A stretch of DNA of 64,000 nucleotides, taken from assembly GCA_964558975.1 (NCBI GenBank), contig CAZLFQ010000002.1, positions 303,442 through 367,441 on the forward strand, read 5' to 3'. Made by a program: the position numbers and the translations under genes. Source of the stretch: CAZLFQ01 sp964558975 (GTDB lineage: Bacteria; Pseudomonadota; Alphaproteobacteria; Rickettsiales; Midichloriaceae). Positions 8,318-17,064 of the stretch are shown here, piece after piece. Position 1 is the first letter of the stretch. Each line of letters opens with the position of its first letter. The notes beneath the pieces are model-generated. The model did not search any database and was not told where the DNA came from. It was given only the letters and a program-made list of their open reading frames with translations.

Positions 8318-9467
8318 TTGTAGTAACCTCTTTAGTCGGTTTCTTGGTCTTCATTAACTCATTTAATGGTAAATACGGTACAGTATTTGAAGCTGCACTC
8401 TTATCCAAAATGATTTTCTCCATTCCTTCAAGGATTTGCTCCATGGTTTCTAGGTACATACGTTTACGAGTAACATCTTTTGCATTTCTATATTGCTCAA
8501 ATATGCTGGTAAATCTCTGCGCTTCACCCTGAGCGTTAGCAATAACTTGTTTTTTGTAACCTTCGGCTTCTTGAAGAATTTTCTCAGCTTCACCACGGGC
8601 ACGTGGAACAATATCATTACGATGAGCAAAGGCTTGGTTTATTTCTTTTTCTTTATCTTGCTTAGCATTTTGAACATCGCGATATGCATCAAGAACTTCT
8701 TGTGGCGGGTCAACTCTTAGCAATTGAACCCTTTCAACCATAACACCCATATCATATTCGTTAAGAATATCTTGAAGTAGTTTCTTGGTTTGTAGCTCGA
8801 TTTTATTTCTTTCTTCTGCTAAAACATTAGAGATTGTAGATAAGCCTATAACTTCGCGCATTGCGCTTTCTGCAGCACTTTTAACGGTATTCTCATTATA
8901 CAAATCTCTAACATTGAATAAGAATTTTTCTGCATCGTAAATACGCCACTGCACTTCAAAGTTAATATCCACTATGTTTTCATCGGTAGTAAGTATCTGG
9001 CTTTCACTACTAACTGTACTTTCCAAAAGTTGTTCGCGGCTAGTTATTCTTTTCCCTGATGATCTAAATCCAATTTCTTCTTTGTTAATACGGGTTACAG
9101 AGATCTTCGTAACATTTTCAATAGGATATGGGAGTTTATAATTTAAGCCTGATGGAGATGTTCTAGAATATTTGCCAAAACGCATAACTACAGCTTCTTC
9201 ATCTGGTTGCACGGTATAGAACCCTGTGCTAAGCCACATTACCAAAATTACTAGGCCAACTACTACTAATACTTTTTTATTTAAATAATTGAAGAAATCA
9301 GGGCCGTCAAAATCACCCCCACCACCGCTGCTTCCTTTATTTCCACCTTTTTGGTTTAAGAAATGTAAAAGTCGCTGCTGACCTTTTTTTATTATCTCAT
9401 CTAATTCTTCCTTTCCGGGTTTCTTCTTGTTATCCCAAGGATTTTCAAATCTTGATGTTGTACCCAT
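8310..9467 (-). CDS. hflK: Protease modulator HflK
   Basis: This 385-residue partner of HflC has a Gly-rich cytoplasmic N-terminus (GSSGGGGDFDGPDF), one membrane segment near residues 66-84, and the SPFH domain beginning at YTVQPDEEAVVMRFGKY. A long coiled coil rich in AEGYKKQVIANAQGEA-type repeats follows. It controls FtsH with HflC. It is divergent from mrp, and an open frame for mrp reaches back over its start, but the true mrp start is probably outside it. Confidence 0.95.
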   Translation of the reverse strand: MGTTSRFENPWDNKKKPGKEELDEIIKKGQQRLLHFLNQKGGNKGSSGGGGDFDGPDFFNYLNKKVLVVVGLVILVMWLSTGFYTVQPDEEAVVMRFGKYSRTSPSGLNYKLPYPIENVTKISVTRINKEEIGFRSSGKRITSREQLLESTVSSESQILTTDENIVDINFEVQWRIYDAEKFLFNVRDLYNENTVKSAAESAMREVIGLSTISNVLAEERNKIELQTKKLLQDILNEYDMGVMVERVQLLRVDPPQEVLDAYRDVQNAKQDKEKEINQAFAHRNDIVPRARGEAEKILQEAEGYKKQVIANAQGEAQRFTSIFEQYRNAKDVTRKRMYLETMEQILEGMEKIILDKSAASNTVPYLPLNELMKTKKPTKEVTTNE

Positions 9468-9537
9468 TTTGCTAATTACATCTCTGTTAAAATGCTGTAT
9501 ATATCAATCTATCCAAGTATTGAGTTTGATGCAAGTA

Positions 9538-10551
9538 ATGTCCGCAATTTTAGAGCAAAATATTATTAAGATCTTGTCAGAAATTGAAAATCCAATTACT
9601 GGCAAATTGGTAACTAGTGATATTTCTAAAATCATCATTGGTAAAGATTCTGTAACCTTTGCAATTTATACTGACAAACAGCATGAGAAAGAAGCGCTTG
9701 TTCTTAGGGAGAGATGCATAAAGGAATTGAAGCAAAGTACTAATATCCCAAATATAAACATATCAATTTCATCTCGAACCCAAGAAATAAGCCCCGATAA
9801 GAGGCAACCAATTTCTGGAGTCAAAAAAGTGATAATAGTTGCTTCTGGTAAGGGAGGGGTTGGTAAGTCCACTATAGCTGTAAATTTAGCAATTACTTTA
9901 GCAAGGAGTGGAAAAAGAGTAGGGATAGCCGATGTTGACATATATGGTCCTTCAGTTCCTACGCTGTTAGGAGTGAGTGCGAAACCTGCTTTACAAGATG
10001 ATAAAATGATACCGGTTGATAGGTATGGAATAAAAGCTATGTCTATAGGCTTTTTAGTAAAGGAAGAAGATCCACTAGTTTGGCGTGGGCCAATGACAAC
10101 AAAAATGTTGTATCAATTACTTAGAATGACCAGTTGGAATCATGACGGAAAAGAATTAGACTATTTGATTCTAGACACTCCTCCTGGAACAGGTGATGTT
10201 CATTTAAGCCTTGCTGAGAATTATAAAATTGATGGTGCTATAATTGTTACTTTGCCTCAAGAATTGTCAGTGAAAGATGCAAGAAAATCTATCGCAATGT
10301 ACAAAAAACTCAATGTTCCAATTTTAGGATTAGTCGAGAACATGAGCTTCCATGCTGTAAGTGGCAAAAGTATTTTTGGTAAAGGTGGAGCTGATAAGTT
10401 AGCAAAAGAGTTTAATATTGAAGTTTTGGCAAGTATCCCTATTTACGAAGATTTAGCTATCTGCTCAGATATGGGCAAACCCTTAGTATACGCTGATCCT
10501 AAACATGATGTATCAAAGATATTTAATTCAATAGCAACTTCAATTGCGTAG
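9538..10551 (+). CDS. mrp: Mrp/ApbC iron-sulfur cluster carrier ATPase
   Basis: This is a P-loop ATPase of the Mrp/NBP35 family, used to load or carry Fe-S clusters in the cytoplasm. An N-terminal MIP18-like stretch is followed by the deviant Walker A ASGKGGVGKST, then DVDIYGPSVP, WRGPMTTKML and DTPPGTGD. The usual C-terminal CxxC of NBP35-type proteins is not evident. I favour ATG 9538 (MSAILEQ), with 9529 also possible. Longer starts would run into the divergent hflK start. Confidence 0.92.
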   Translation: MSAILEQNIIKILSEIENPITGKLVTSDISKIIIGKDSVTFAIYTDKQHEKEALVLRERCIKELKQSTNIPNINISISSRTQEISPDKRQPISGVKKVIIVASGKGGVGKSTIAVNLAITLARSGKRVGIADVDIYGPSVPTLLGVSAKPALQDDKMIPVDRYGIKAMSIGFLVKEEDPLVWRGPMTTKMLYQLLRMTSWNHDGKELDYLILDTPPGTGDVHLSLAENYKIDGAIIVTLPQELSVKDARKSIAMYKKLNVPILGLVENMSFHAVSGKSIFGKGGADKLAKEFNIEVLASIPIYEDLAICSDMGKPLVYADPKHDVSKIFNSIATSIA

Positions 10552-10587
10552 TAGTAGAATATTAATATTCATATTACTCATAAACGT

Positions 10588-11697
10588 ATGCTAAACTTCG
10601 ATTTAGTAGCAAAGAATTCTCTGTATAACAAAGATTTTAGCGATCTTTCGTCTGATACTGTTGATTTTATTAAACTCTCAACCTTCTTATGTTTTTCTCT
10701 TACTAATGGTGCAGTGCCCAAAGAAAAAAGAAAAATTTTTGAAGTGCTTACAAGCCTGATTGATAAAGAAGATGATGAAGTGAACTATATTATCGCCAGA
10801 AAATTGTGTTATTCCGATGAGCTACCACACTTTATTGTTAAGAAGTTGGCTTATTATAAAGCTAAAATTGCACGAAAAATTATTCTTTATTCTCCTAAAC
10901 TTTCAAATGCAGATTTGCTCGAGATTCTTGAGAAAAGAGTAGAAGAAGATATATATATCTGCGTTGCAGAGCGTACTAATATTGATGAAAAAATCACAAA
11001 CATGATTTCTGAGAAGCCATACACAGATGCCATTGTAAAATTACTCTCTAATTCATCCGCAAAAATTGATGTTGATACCTATCAAAGAATAATCAGTAGG
11101 TATCAGAGAAATAAGGAAATAATGAATCTGATAAACTTAAGAGGTGAATTATCGCCAGAAGTCATAAAAGAAATTTTAGATAATGTTGATGGATCTCTTA
11201 GAAAGCTGCTTATAAGTACTTATGGATTTGATCAGTATACCAGAATTAAATTCTCTAGAACAAATATTATTAATCTTAAAGATCAGGATGTGTTTAAGTC
11301 AAAAGAGGCGCAAGAGATCAAGCAAAGGATAGATTCATTGTATAATAAGAGCATGCTCAATCCTCTGCTGATAATTAGACACCTCTGTAAGGGCGATTTA
11401 TTTTCATTTGTATATTCGCTCTGTAAGATTACAGATTTGCCATTCATCAATCTTACTCATATGTTGTTTACTCAGTTTGATCAGGAATCTTTTGAAAAGC
11501 TATATAAGCAAGCCGCACTGCCTGAGTATTATTTAAAGTCTATAAAGCTTTTGATTTCAGTCATTGGCAACGAGCTATTAAAAGGGGATTTAAGCAGTAG
11601 TAATTTTATAGATATTATTGTCCCAAAGTTTACACTTATCTCTTCTGCTGAAAATATTGCTGGTGCAAAATATTTAATTTCATTAATCAAAGCTTGA
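10588..11697 (+). CDS. DUF2336-domain protein
   Basis: This 369-residue, largely helical cytoplasmic protein resembles the alphaproteobacterial DUF2336 family. It has HEAT-like paired helices, with SDELPHFIVKKLAYYKAKIA and the later SNADLLEILE and LSPEVIKEIL as the typical repeating unit. No catalytic motif is visible, and the function of the family is not established. It follows mrp by 36 bases on the same strand and could share its transcript. Confidence 0.65.
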   Translation: MLNFDLVAKNSLYNKDFSDLSSDTVDFIKLSTFLCFSLTNGAVPKEKRKIFEVLTSLIDKEDDEVNYIIARKLCYSDELPHFIVKKLAYYKAKIARKIILYSPKLSNADLLEILEKRVEEDIYICVAERTNIDEKITNMISEKPYTDAIVKLLSNSSAKIDVDTYQRIISRYQRNKEIMNLINLRGELSPEVIKEILDNVDGSLRKLLISTYGFDQYTRIKFSRTNIINLKDQDVFKSKEAQEIKQRIDSLYNKSMLNPLLIIRHLCKGDLFSFVYSLCKITDLPFINLTHMLFTQFDQESFEKLYKQAALPEYYLKSIKLLISVIGNELLKGDLSSSNFIDIIVPKFTLISSAENIAGAKYLISLIKA

Positions 11698-11700
11698 ATA

Positions 11701-12627
11701 TCAGCGTGTTTTATCCTCAGATTTTCTACCCCAAGAAACCATCAAGCTGGTGTAAGTTGTGGTAGCTCCGTATATCATTCCTCTCAGTCCAGCCCCTTTT
11801 GTGAATGCACGTATACCATCTTTTTTATAAATATATGTTAATGAATTCCAAAAGCCTTTAGTAGGTATGGGGTTAGCAGAACTTGTTCTACTTGCTACAA
11901 CATCGAGGGGGGTGTTTACAACTGCTAAAAATATACCAGAAGCTACGCAGGCACTAAAAAAGCTTGGGTTGTGGTGCGAAGTATCTAAGCCACGCTTTTT
12001 GAATTCATTTCTTAATAGAGCATCAACCAGTAGTGTTGAACCTACTCCGAAACTTTGCTTAACAGCTGCCGCAGCTGAGCCTTTCCAATAACTAAGTATA
12101 TCAGTTGAAAGAGCCTTATTTACCGAAAGCAACCCCTCTTTTTTATCACTGGTTGTCATAATATTTCTCATGCGTCGAAGCGGACCCTGTAGGACCGTAT
12201 CAACACCAACTACAATAGGTGTCATTGCGCATTGAAATAATATTGGATGTTTTTCAAATAGGTCTTTATCTCCAGCCATGGCTGCGAGTTGTTGTGGACC
12301 ATACACAAAAAGTGGGTACTTATAAAATCCTTTAAATCCTACTAGAGCGGCGCTAGGAGTTAGTCCTCTATATAGAATGCTGGCCCCTGAAGTTCTTAAG
12401 TCTGATGATATCCAGCTAAATGACGAAGAAGTTACAGGCGCACGAGTCTGTATTCTCATTTTCACTACTTCCAAAGGGTGAATAACTACTGCTGACATCG
12501 ATCTAAGAGCCCCAGCAATGAAAGATTCTTTGGTCTTGGCAATTAATGATTTATCTTCAGTAGTTGAGTTTTCTGAACTTGGATTTCTTACAACATAACT
12601 GCAGTGATTTAAAAGCTTTAAGTTCAT
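11701..12627 (-). CDS. Mitochondrial carrier family-like protein
   Basis: This 308-residue protein has the threefold repeat layout of eukaryotic mitochondrial carriers. Signature prolines fall at about residues 51, 149 and 240 (PLEVVKMR, PLRRMR, PLDVVASR). Each is followed 33-37 residues later by an aromatic/basic-Gly element (YRG, WKG, TKG), and repeat 3 has GIRAFTKGAGLRG. The repeat spacing of 91-98 residues is what the family needs. Carriers exchange metabolites across membranes. Bacterial examples are rare; Legionella LncP is a secreted one. Repeat 2 has lost its acidic residue and repeat 3 its basic one, so the matrix salt-bridge network is incomplete. The substrate, and whether it is exported to the host, are unknown. 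Confidence 0.85.
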   Translation of the reverse strand: MNLKLLNHCSYVVRNPSSENSTTEDKSLIAKTKESFIAGALRSMSAVVIHPLEVVKMRIQTRAPVTSSSFSWISSDLRTSGASILYRGLTPSAALVGFKGFYKYPLFVYGPQQLAAMAGDKDLFEKHPILFQCAMTPIVVGVDTVLQGPLRRMRNIMTTSDKKEGLLSVNKALSTDILSYWKGSAAAAVKQSFGVGSTLLVDALLRNEFKKRGLDTSHHNPSFFSACVASGIFLAVVNTPLDVVASRTSSANPIPTKGFWNSLTYIYKKDGIRAFTKGAGLRGMIYGATTTYTSLMVSWGRKSEDKTR

Positions 12628-12706
12628 GATTTTTATTATTATATATTGCTTGCAATATCCATGTTAAGTTTACTATTCTTATAAAGTAAATAAAAGATTA
12701 ATACTG

Positions 12707-13564
12707 ATGTTCTCATTATCATTTTTTGCCCACTTTTTTTCGCTATTTTCAGTATGTTGTTTGTGGCTTTTCGAAAAAAGACATTTTGCTTTGATGTCAA
12801 TAACCATTGCTATTATTTGTGGATGTATAACGAATGTAATTGATCTAATCGCTTTGGTAATTACTGCAGGTTATTTTTTAGCTAATTACTTATTCTATCA
12901 AAGACAAGTAGGGCATATAATTAGTGCAATACTTGCAATAATTATATTTGTTGTAGCATGGATGCTATCTAGCCACTGGATTGGTGGTTTTACTAGCTGG
13001 CAGATAATATTTGGTGAAGTACTTAGTCCTGATGCTGAAAAATTCTCATTATTTCTTAATATAGATAAAGTAATTGCTGGTGTTGGTATAATGGTGTTTG
13101 GATTCATACCTCTTAAAAGAAGTGTCCAAATTCGACATATGATTGTTGCGATGTTGCCATCAAGTATTCTCTGTATTTCATTAATATCTGGTGCAGCAGT
13201 AGTTTTAAAAGTTGTAAATTTCGATCCTAAATTTCCAGATCTTTGGATAACATGGATCTTAATTAGCTTACTTGTTCACAGTTTTGCGGAAGAAACTATT
13301 TTTAGATACTTTTTGCAAGGAGGTGTGCAGAACGTTCTAAGTACTTACAAATATACACCAATAATTTCTGTGATAGTTTCAAGTATGGCATTTACGTTTT
13401 ATCATGCTCCTCAACCTACAAACTTCTTAATCTCTGTGTTTATTGCAAGTTTGTTTTTTGGATATGTATTCCACAAAACTAAGAGGGTTGAGTCGAGTAT
13501 TATTTTGCACTTTATGGTAAATTTCGTACACTTCTTCTTCTTTACATATCCATCACTTGGATAA
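12707..13564 (+). CDS. CPBP-family intramembrane protease (second copy)
   Basis: This 285-residue multi-spanning membrane protein has the CPBP core AEETIFRYFLQGG near residue 205, then FYHAPQP and HFMVNFVHFFFFTYPSL. The end is close in wording to the copy at 3264-4097 (HFGLNLVHFIFFTYPML), so the two are paralogues. The expected glutamates and histidines are present, but the RxxxG part of the first motif reads RYFLQGG. It is divergent from the carrier gene and convergent with rmuC. The target is unknown. Confidence 0.75.
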   Translation: MFSLSFFAHFFSLFSVCCLWLFEKRHFALMSITIAIICGCITNVIDLIALVITAGYFLANYLFYQRQVGHIISAILAIIIFVVAWMLSSHWIGGFTSWQIIFGEVLSPDAEKFSLFLNIDKVIAGVGIMVFGFIPLKRSVQIRHMIVAMLPSSILCISLISGAAVVLKVVNFDPKFPDLWITWILISLLVHSFAEETIFRYFLQGGVQNVLSTYKYTPIISVIVSSMAFTFYHAPQPTNFLISVFIASLFFGYVFHKTKRVESSIILHFMVNFVHFFFFTYPSLG

Positions 13565-13576
13565 AGAAGTTAAAGG

Positions 13577-14815
13577 CTAATCATTTGACGCTGCTGGAAG
13601 AGGTAATGTTTCTTCAAAATCATTCATAGGTAATGACGTAGTTTCAACATTTTTCAAATGACGCTGAATTACTCTACTTCTAGTTTCGGCATCGCCAATA
13701 ACTTTGCTAGCTTGGTCTAATTTGGCTTTAGTTTTGTTTAAGACATCTGCAAATTTAATGAATTCAGTTTTTACAGTTCCAAGTACTTTCCAAACTTCAC
13801 CAGATCTCTGTTCAATTGCCATTGCTCTGAAGCCCATTTGTAAGCTATTCATGATAGCCAGAAGTGTAGTTGGGCTTGTAATCACTACTCTATAATCTCT
13901 TTGTAGAGTTTCAATTAATCCTTGTCTCTTAAGAGCTTCGGCATAGAGTCCCTCGATAGGTAAATACATGATTGCAAAATCGGTTGTATGAGGCGGACAC
14001 AAATATTTTTCAGAGATTAATTTAGCACATTTTTTGAGAGAATTTTCTAAAGTTTTTGATTGCGCTTCAATTTGTACAACGTCAGCATTATCAAAAGCAT
14101 CGAGCAAGCGCTGATAATCTTCTATTGGAAACTTTGCATCTATTGGTAGCCATGTATGCGAGTTTGATTCATCTTTGTTTGGAATTTTAATGGCAAACTC
14201 AACACGGTCATTACTATTTGGATTTACTGCAACATTTTCTGCGTATTGCTGGGCTGCCAATACTTGGTCAATTAATGAGTGCAATTGAACTTCTCCCCAA
14301 GTACCTCTTGTTTTTACATTTGTTAAGACTCGTTTTAGGTCACCAACTCCAACTGCTAGGGTCTGCATCTCTCCCAAACCTTTATGAACTAACTCAAGTC
14401 TTTCGCTAACAATCTTGAAGGAGCTTGTTAATCTATTTTCAAGAGTCTCATGTAGTTTTTCTTCCACAGTTGCTCTCATTTTTTCAAGTTTGTCGTTATT
14501 ATCAGATTGGAGTCTGAATAATCCATCTTCTACAGATTTTCTAATTGATTCCAATTTGGACTCATTTATATGAGTTAGGTTTTGGAGCTGTATAGCGAAC
14601 GAGTCCAATAAATTTTTTTGTGAGTTGCTTTGAGCCTGAAAAAGAGTGCTAAAAACCGATATGGTCTCGTCTTTATAGTTTCTCATGTTGTTAGAGATAT
14701 CAGCTTTGCTGTTATCAACTGCATCGCGAATCTTCAATGAATAAAGATAATAAAAAAATACTATCTGCAAAATCATTGCCCCAATAAGCAACATGGAGTT
14801 TATATCAAGATTCAT
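13577..14815 (-). CDS. rmuC: DNA recombination protein RmuC
   Basis: This 412-residue protein has an N-terminal membrane segment (residues about 8-25), a long coiled coil (about 40-160), and the RmuC core with TRGTWGEVQLHSLIDQVL, LPIDAKFPIEDYQRL and ITSPTTLLAIMNSL. RmuC proteins are PD-(D/E)XK-related and limit inversions at short repeats. The gene follows the anchored unknown on the same strand with a 13-base gap. Confidence 0.93.
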   Translation of the reverse strand: MNLDINSMLLIGAMILQIVFFYYLYSLKIRDAVDNSKADISNNMRNYKDETISVFSTLFQAQSNSQKNLLDSFAIQLQNLTHINESKLESIRKSVEDGLFRLQSDNNDKLEKMRATVEEKLHETLENRLTSSFKIVSERLELVHKGLGEMQTLAVGVGDLKRVLTNVKTRGTWGEVQLHSLIDQVLAAQQYAENVAVNPNSNDRVEFAIKIPNKDESNSHTWLPIDAKFPIEDYQRLLDAFDNADVVQIEAQSKTLENSLKKCAKLISEKYLCPPHTTDFAIMYLPIEGLYAEALKRQGLIETLQRDYRVVITSPTTLLAIMNSLQMGFRAMAIEQRSGEVWKVLGTVKTEFIKFADVLNKTKAKLDQASKVIGDAETRSRVIQRHLKNVETTSLPMNDFEETLPLPAASND

Positions 14816-14828
14816 CTAGCACCTCTAT

Positions 14829-16103
14829 TTATTTGGCTACTTTAGATAGTCTGTTTTGTATATCGCTTTTAGGCTGTAAGTTTGGCGATGTCATTCCAAA
14901 ATTAGAAAAGAAAGTAGCTTGTAGCTCATTCATTATATCTGCAATTGGTCTACCAGAAATATTGAAGTCTATTTCTTTCGTTCTTACTAACTTAAGGTTT
15001 AGATCTTTACCATCATCTGAGAACTGAGAAACAAACTTTTTGAATTTACTAATTTGCTCAGGGGCAATTGTTTTAATAGGTATCAGCGGTTGTTCTAAGA
15101 CCATTTTCTCAATTGAGTGGTTTAGAGATGCAAAATAAATGTCTGCACATTTGTTAAAATCTGTGATTCCTAAATTAATATTCATATACGGTAGAAGCCC
15201 AGAGCTTGGTTGTTTATCCAAAGTTCCTGTTACCGTTGTTTTTATTAATTCTGTAGAAACTACGATGTTATTGAAAGTTATTAAGAAGCTATCTAAAACC
15301 TTTTTAACCTCTGCATCTTTATCTTTTTCTTTAATCTTTTGGATTAACTCTAGTTGGTGTTCACTTGGTTGTAATAACATTGATACATCAAGATGTAGGC
15401 TACTAAGTCCTGAATCTATATTTATCTTATCGATTTTAGCGTCGCTTGGTATGGATGGATAGGTTGGATCAAACTTCATTCCTTTGACGTCAAAGGTTAT
15501 GTCGTATTTTCTAGATGCATTTGTGAAATGGCTATTCAATGCAAACTTATTACCTTCAAAAGAAGCATAGTTTGCTTTTTTAGCAACATCAAATAGATCA
15601 AAACCACTATCATAATATTTGATACTTTTAATATTTCTCAGTGCATGAGGAGTTTCATCATCTTGTGGGTCAAGCGAGTCAGAGAAGCTATCCAGAGATG
15701 TTAAAAAGAATACTTCGATTGCTGGAGAGCCATTATGAAATTTGATATCATATATGTTATCTTCTGCGCCATTGCGATGTATGTATTTAACCCCGCCTTC
15801 AGTTTGCAGTTCAACATGTTCTTTGAAAGGATTGCTAAATATATTAATTCTATCGATAGCAATAATATGTGGATTTTTACTATTAACGCGAAGCTTCACA
15901 TTGCTGGCTATACCAGATACATTCCAAGATTTGAAGCTGCTGAAATACAAGTCTTCGTAAACAAGATCAATTTTATATAGAGCTAGTTGTTTTCTTAATA
16001 CGCTCACAGAATTATGAATCGTGCGAGTATGTACGAACCACATTGTGAAATTTACAACCATCAAAATGAAGATTATGCCGAAAATGTAAAAAAGCTTCCT
16101 CAT
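14829..16103 (-). CDS. Anchored protein of unknown function, DUF2125-like
   Basis: This 424-residue protein has a single N-terminal membrane segment (residues about 5-24) and a large beta-rich periplasmic part. The pattern of short beta strands around DLYFSSFKSWNVSGI, ASNVKLRV and INMDSGL-like repeats recalls the alphaproteobacterial DUF2125 and AsmA-type envelope proteins. I cannot assign it firmly. It precedes rmuC and may be cotranscribed. No catalytic motif was found. Confidence 0.55.
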   Translation of the reverse strand: MRKLFYIFGIIFILMVVNFTMWFVHTRTIHNSVSVLRKQLALYKIDLVYEDLYFSSFKSWNVSGIASNVKLRVNSKNPHIIAIDRINIFSNPFKEHVELQTEGGVKYIHRNGAEDNIYDIKFHNGSPAIEVFFLTSLDSFSDSLDPQDDETPHALRNIKSIKYYDSGFDLFDVAKKANYASFEGNKFALNSHFTNASRKYDITFDVKGMKFDPTYPSIPSDAKIDKINIDSGLSSLHLDVSMLLQPSEHQLELIQKIKEKDKDAEVKKVLDSFLITFNNIVVSTELIKTTVTGTLDKQPSSGLLPYMNINLGITDFNKCADIYFASLNHSIEKMVLEQPLIPIKTIAPEQISKFKKFVSQFSDDGKDLNLKLVRTKEIDFNISGRPIADIMNELQATFFSNFGMTSPNLQPKSDIQNRLSKVAK

Positions 16104-16125
16104 ACCTGAGTCTCCTTATTTAAAT

Positions 16126-16202
16126 TGGCGCGCCCAGAAGGAGTCGAACCCTCAACCTTATGATCCGTAGTCATACACTCTATCCAGTTGAGCTATGGGC
16201 GC
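16126..16202 (-). tRNA. tRNA-Arg (ACG)
   Basis: Read on the minus strand, acceptor GCGCCCA pairs with TGGGCGC. The anticodon stem TATGA/TCATA closes the loop CTACGGA (anticodon ACG). The T loop TTCGACT sits on a GAGGG/CCTTC stem, and CCA is encoded. The anticodon A34 is expected to be deaminated to inosine by TadA. Confidence 0.95.
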
Positions 16203-16336
16203 AGATACAAATGTCCGTGAAATCTATCCTGTAAAAGATGTCTTGTCAAACGTTACCAGATAAAAATACAGATTAATTGTCAAATAACACTAGTAAAATG
16301 CTAGATGATGTGTTAGGTTGTCTCTCACTATATTGT

Positions 16337-16411
16337 GCCGGTTTAGCTCAGAGGTAGAGCAACCGCCTTGTAAGCGGTAGGTCGTCTGTTCGATTCAGAC
16401 ATCCGGCACCA
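16337..16411 (+). tRNA. tRNA-Thr (TGT)
   Basis: Acceptor GCCGGTT faces ATCCGGC with one T-T mismatch at the sixth pair. Anticodon stem CCGCC/GGCGG-type pairing around CTTGTAA gives anticodon TGT. T stem GTCTG/CAGAC closes TTCGATT, and CCA is encoded. It is about 105 bases upstream of carD and divergent from tRNA-Arg. Confidence 0.95.
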
Positions 16412-16444
16412 TTTATCTCAAAATTCCTTGTTTATAATTAAGTG

Positions 16445-16473
16445 TTCATTTTTTTATAGCTTTGTGCTATAAT
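16445..16473 (+). promoter_or_regulatory. Probable sigma-70 promoter of carD
   Basis: A perfect -10 hexamer TATAAT at 16468-16473 is preceded by TG one base upstream (extended -10). A weak -35, TTCATT, lies at 16445-16450 with a 17-base spacer. The carD ribosome site AAGGAG at 16504-16509 follows, six bases before the ATG. Confidence 0.65.
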
Positions 16474-16515
16474 ATTCTTTGAATTTGTTTTGAATTTCTT
16501 TATAAGGAGCACCCC

Positions 16516-17064
16516 ATGAAAACTAAATCAGTACAGAAAGATAAAGAAAAAGGTTTTAGAGTAGGAGATACAGTAGTTTACCCGTCACATGGTGTTGGCA
16601 GAATTACTGGGGAAGAGGTTCAAGTTATAGCAGGGCATGAGATGAAACTATATGTTATCTCGTTTGCAAAAGACAAAATGATCCTTCGAGTCCCTAAAAA
16701 TAGGGCAGATAAAGCAGGTCTAAGACAACTATCAACATCGGCAGAATTCAAGAAAGCAATTGCCACTCTTAAAGGCAAAGCAAGAGTTGCCCGTGGAATG
16801 TGGAGCAAGCGCGCTCAAGAATATGAAACAAAAATCAATTCAGGAAGTGTAGTTGCGATATCAGAAGTACTTAGAGATTTGCACCGTAACGTTGATGATC
16901 CAAATCGTTCGTATTCGGAAAGAATGATTTATGAATCGGCTTTAGACAGATTCACTCACGAGTATGCAGCTGCTGAAAGCATTGCTCTTGATCTAGCTGC
17001 TAAAAAAGTTAGAGAGCTGCTTGAAAGAGCTAAACTTATCGACTCAACCGCTGAAGCTGCTTAA
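16516..17064 (+). CDS. carD: CarD-family transcriptional regulator
   Basis: This 182-residue protein starts with the RNA-polymerase-interacting CarD_CdnL/TRCF domain (FRVGDTVVYPSHGVGRITG, residues about 14-70). A helical C-terminal domain with MWSKRAQEYETKI follows, for DNA contact near the promoter bubble. CarD proteins stabilise open complexes at rRNA and growth genes. It has a strong SD and its own promoter. Its stop overlaps the convergent lpxK stop by 4 bases. Confidence 0.95.
   Translation: MKTKSVQKDKEKGFRVGDTVVYPSHGVGRITGEEVQVIAGHEMKLYVISFAKDKMILRVPKNRADKAGLRQLSTSAEFKKAIATLKGKARVARGMWSKRAQEYETKINSGSVVAISEVLRDLHRNVDDPNRSYSERMIYESALDRFTHEYAAAESIALDLAAKKVRELLERAKLIDSTAEAA

Noticed and set aside
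9427..9537. N-terminal extension of Mrp over the hflK start
   Set aside because: It overlaps the divergent hflK coding start and lacks similarity to Mrp.
10557..10570. Perfect palindrome GAATATTAATATTC between mrp and the DUF2336 gene
   Set aside because: It is pure AT-type sequence expected by chance in this composition, with no T run or repeat elsewhere.
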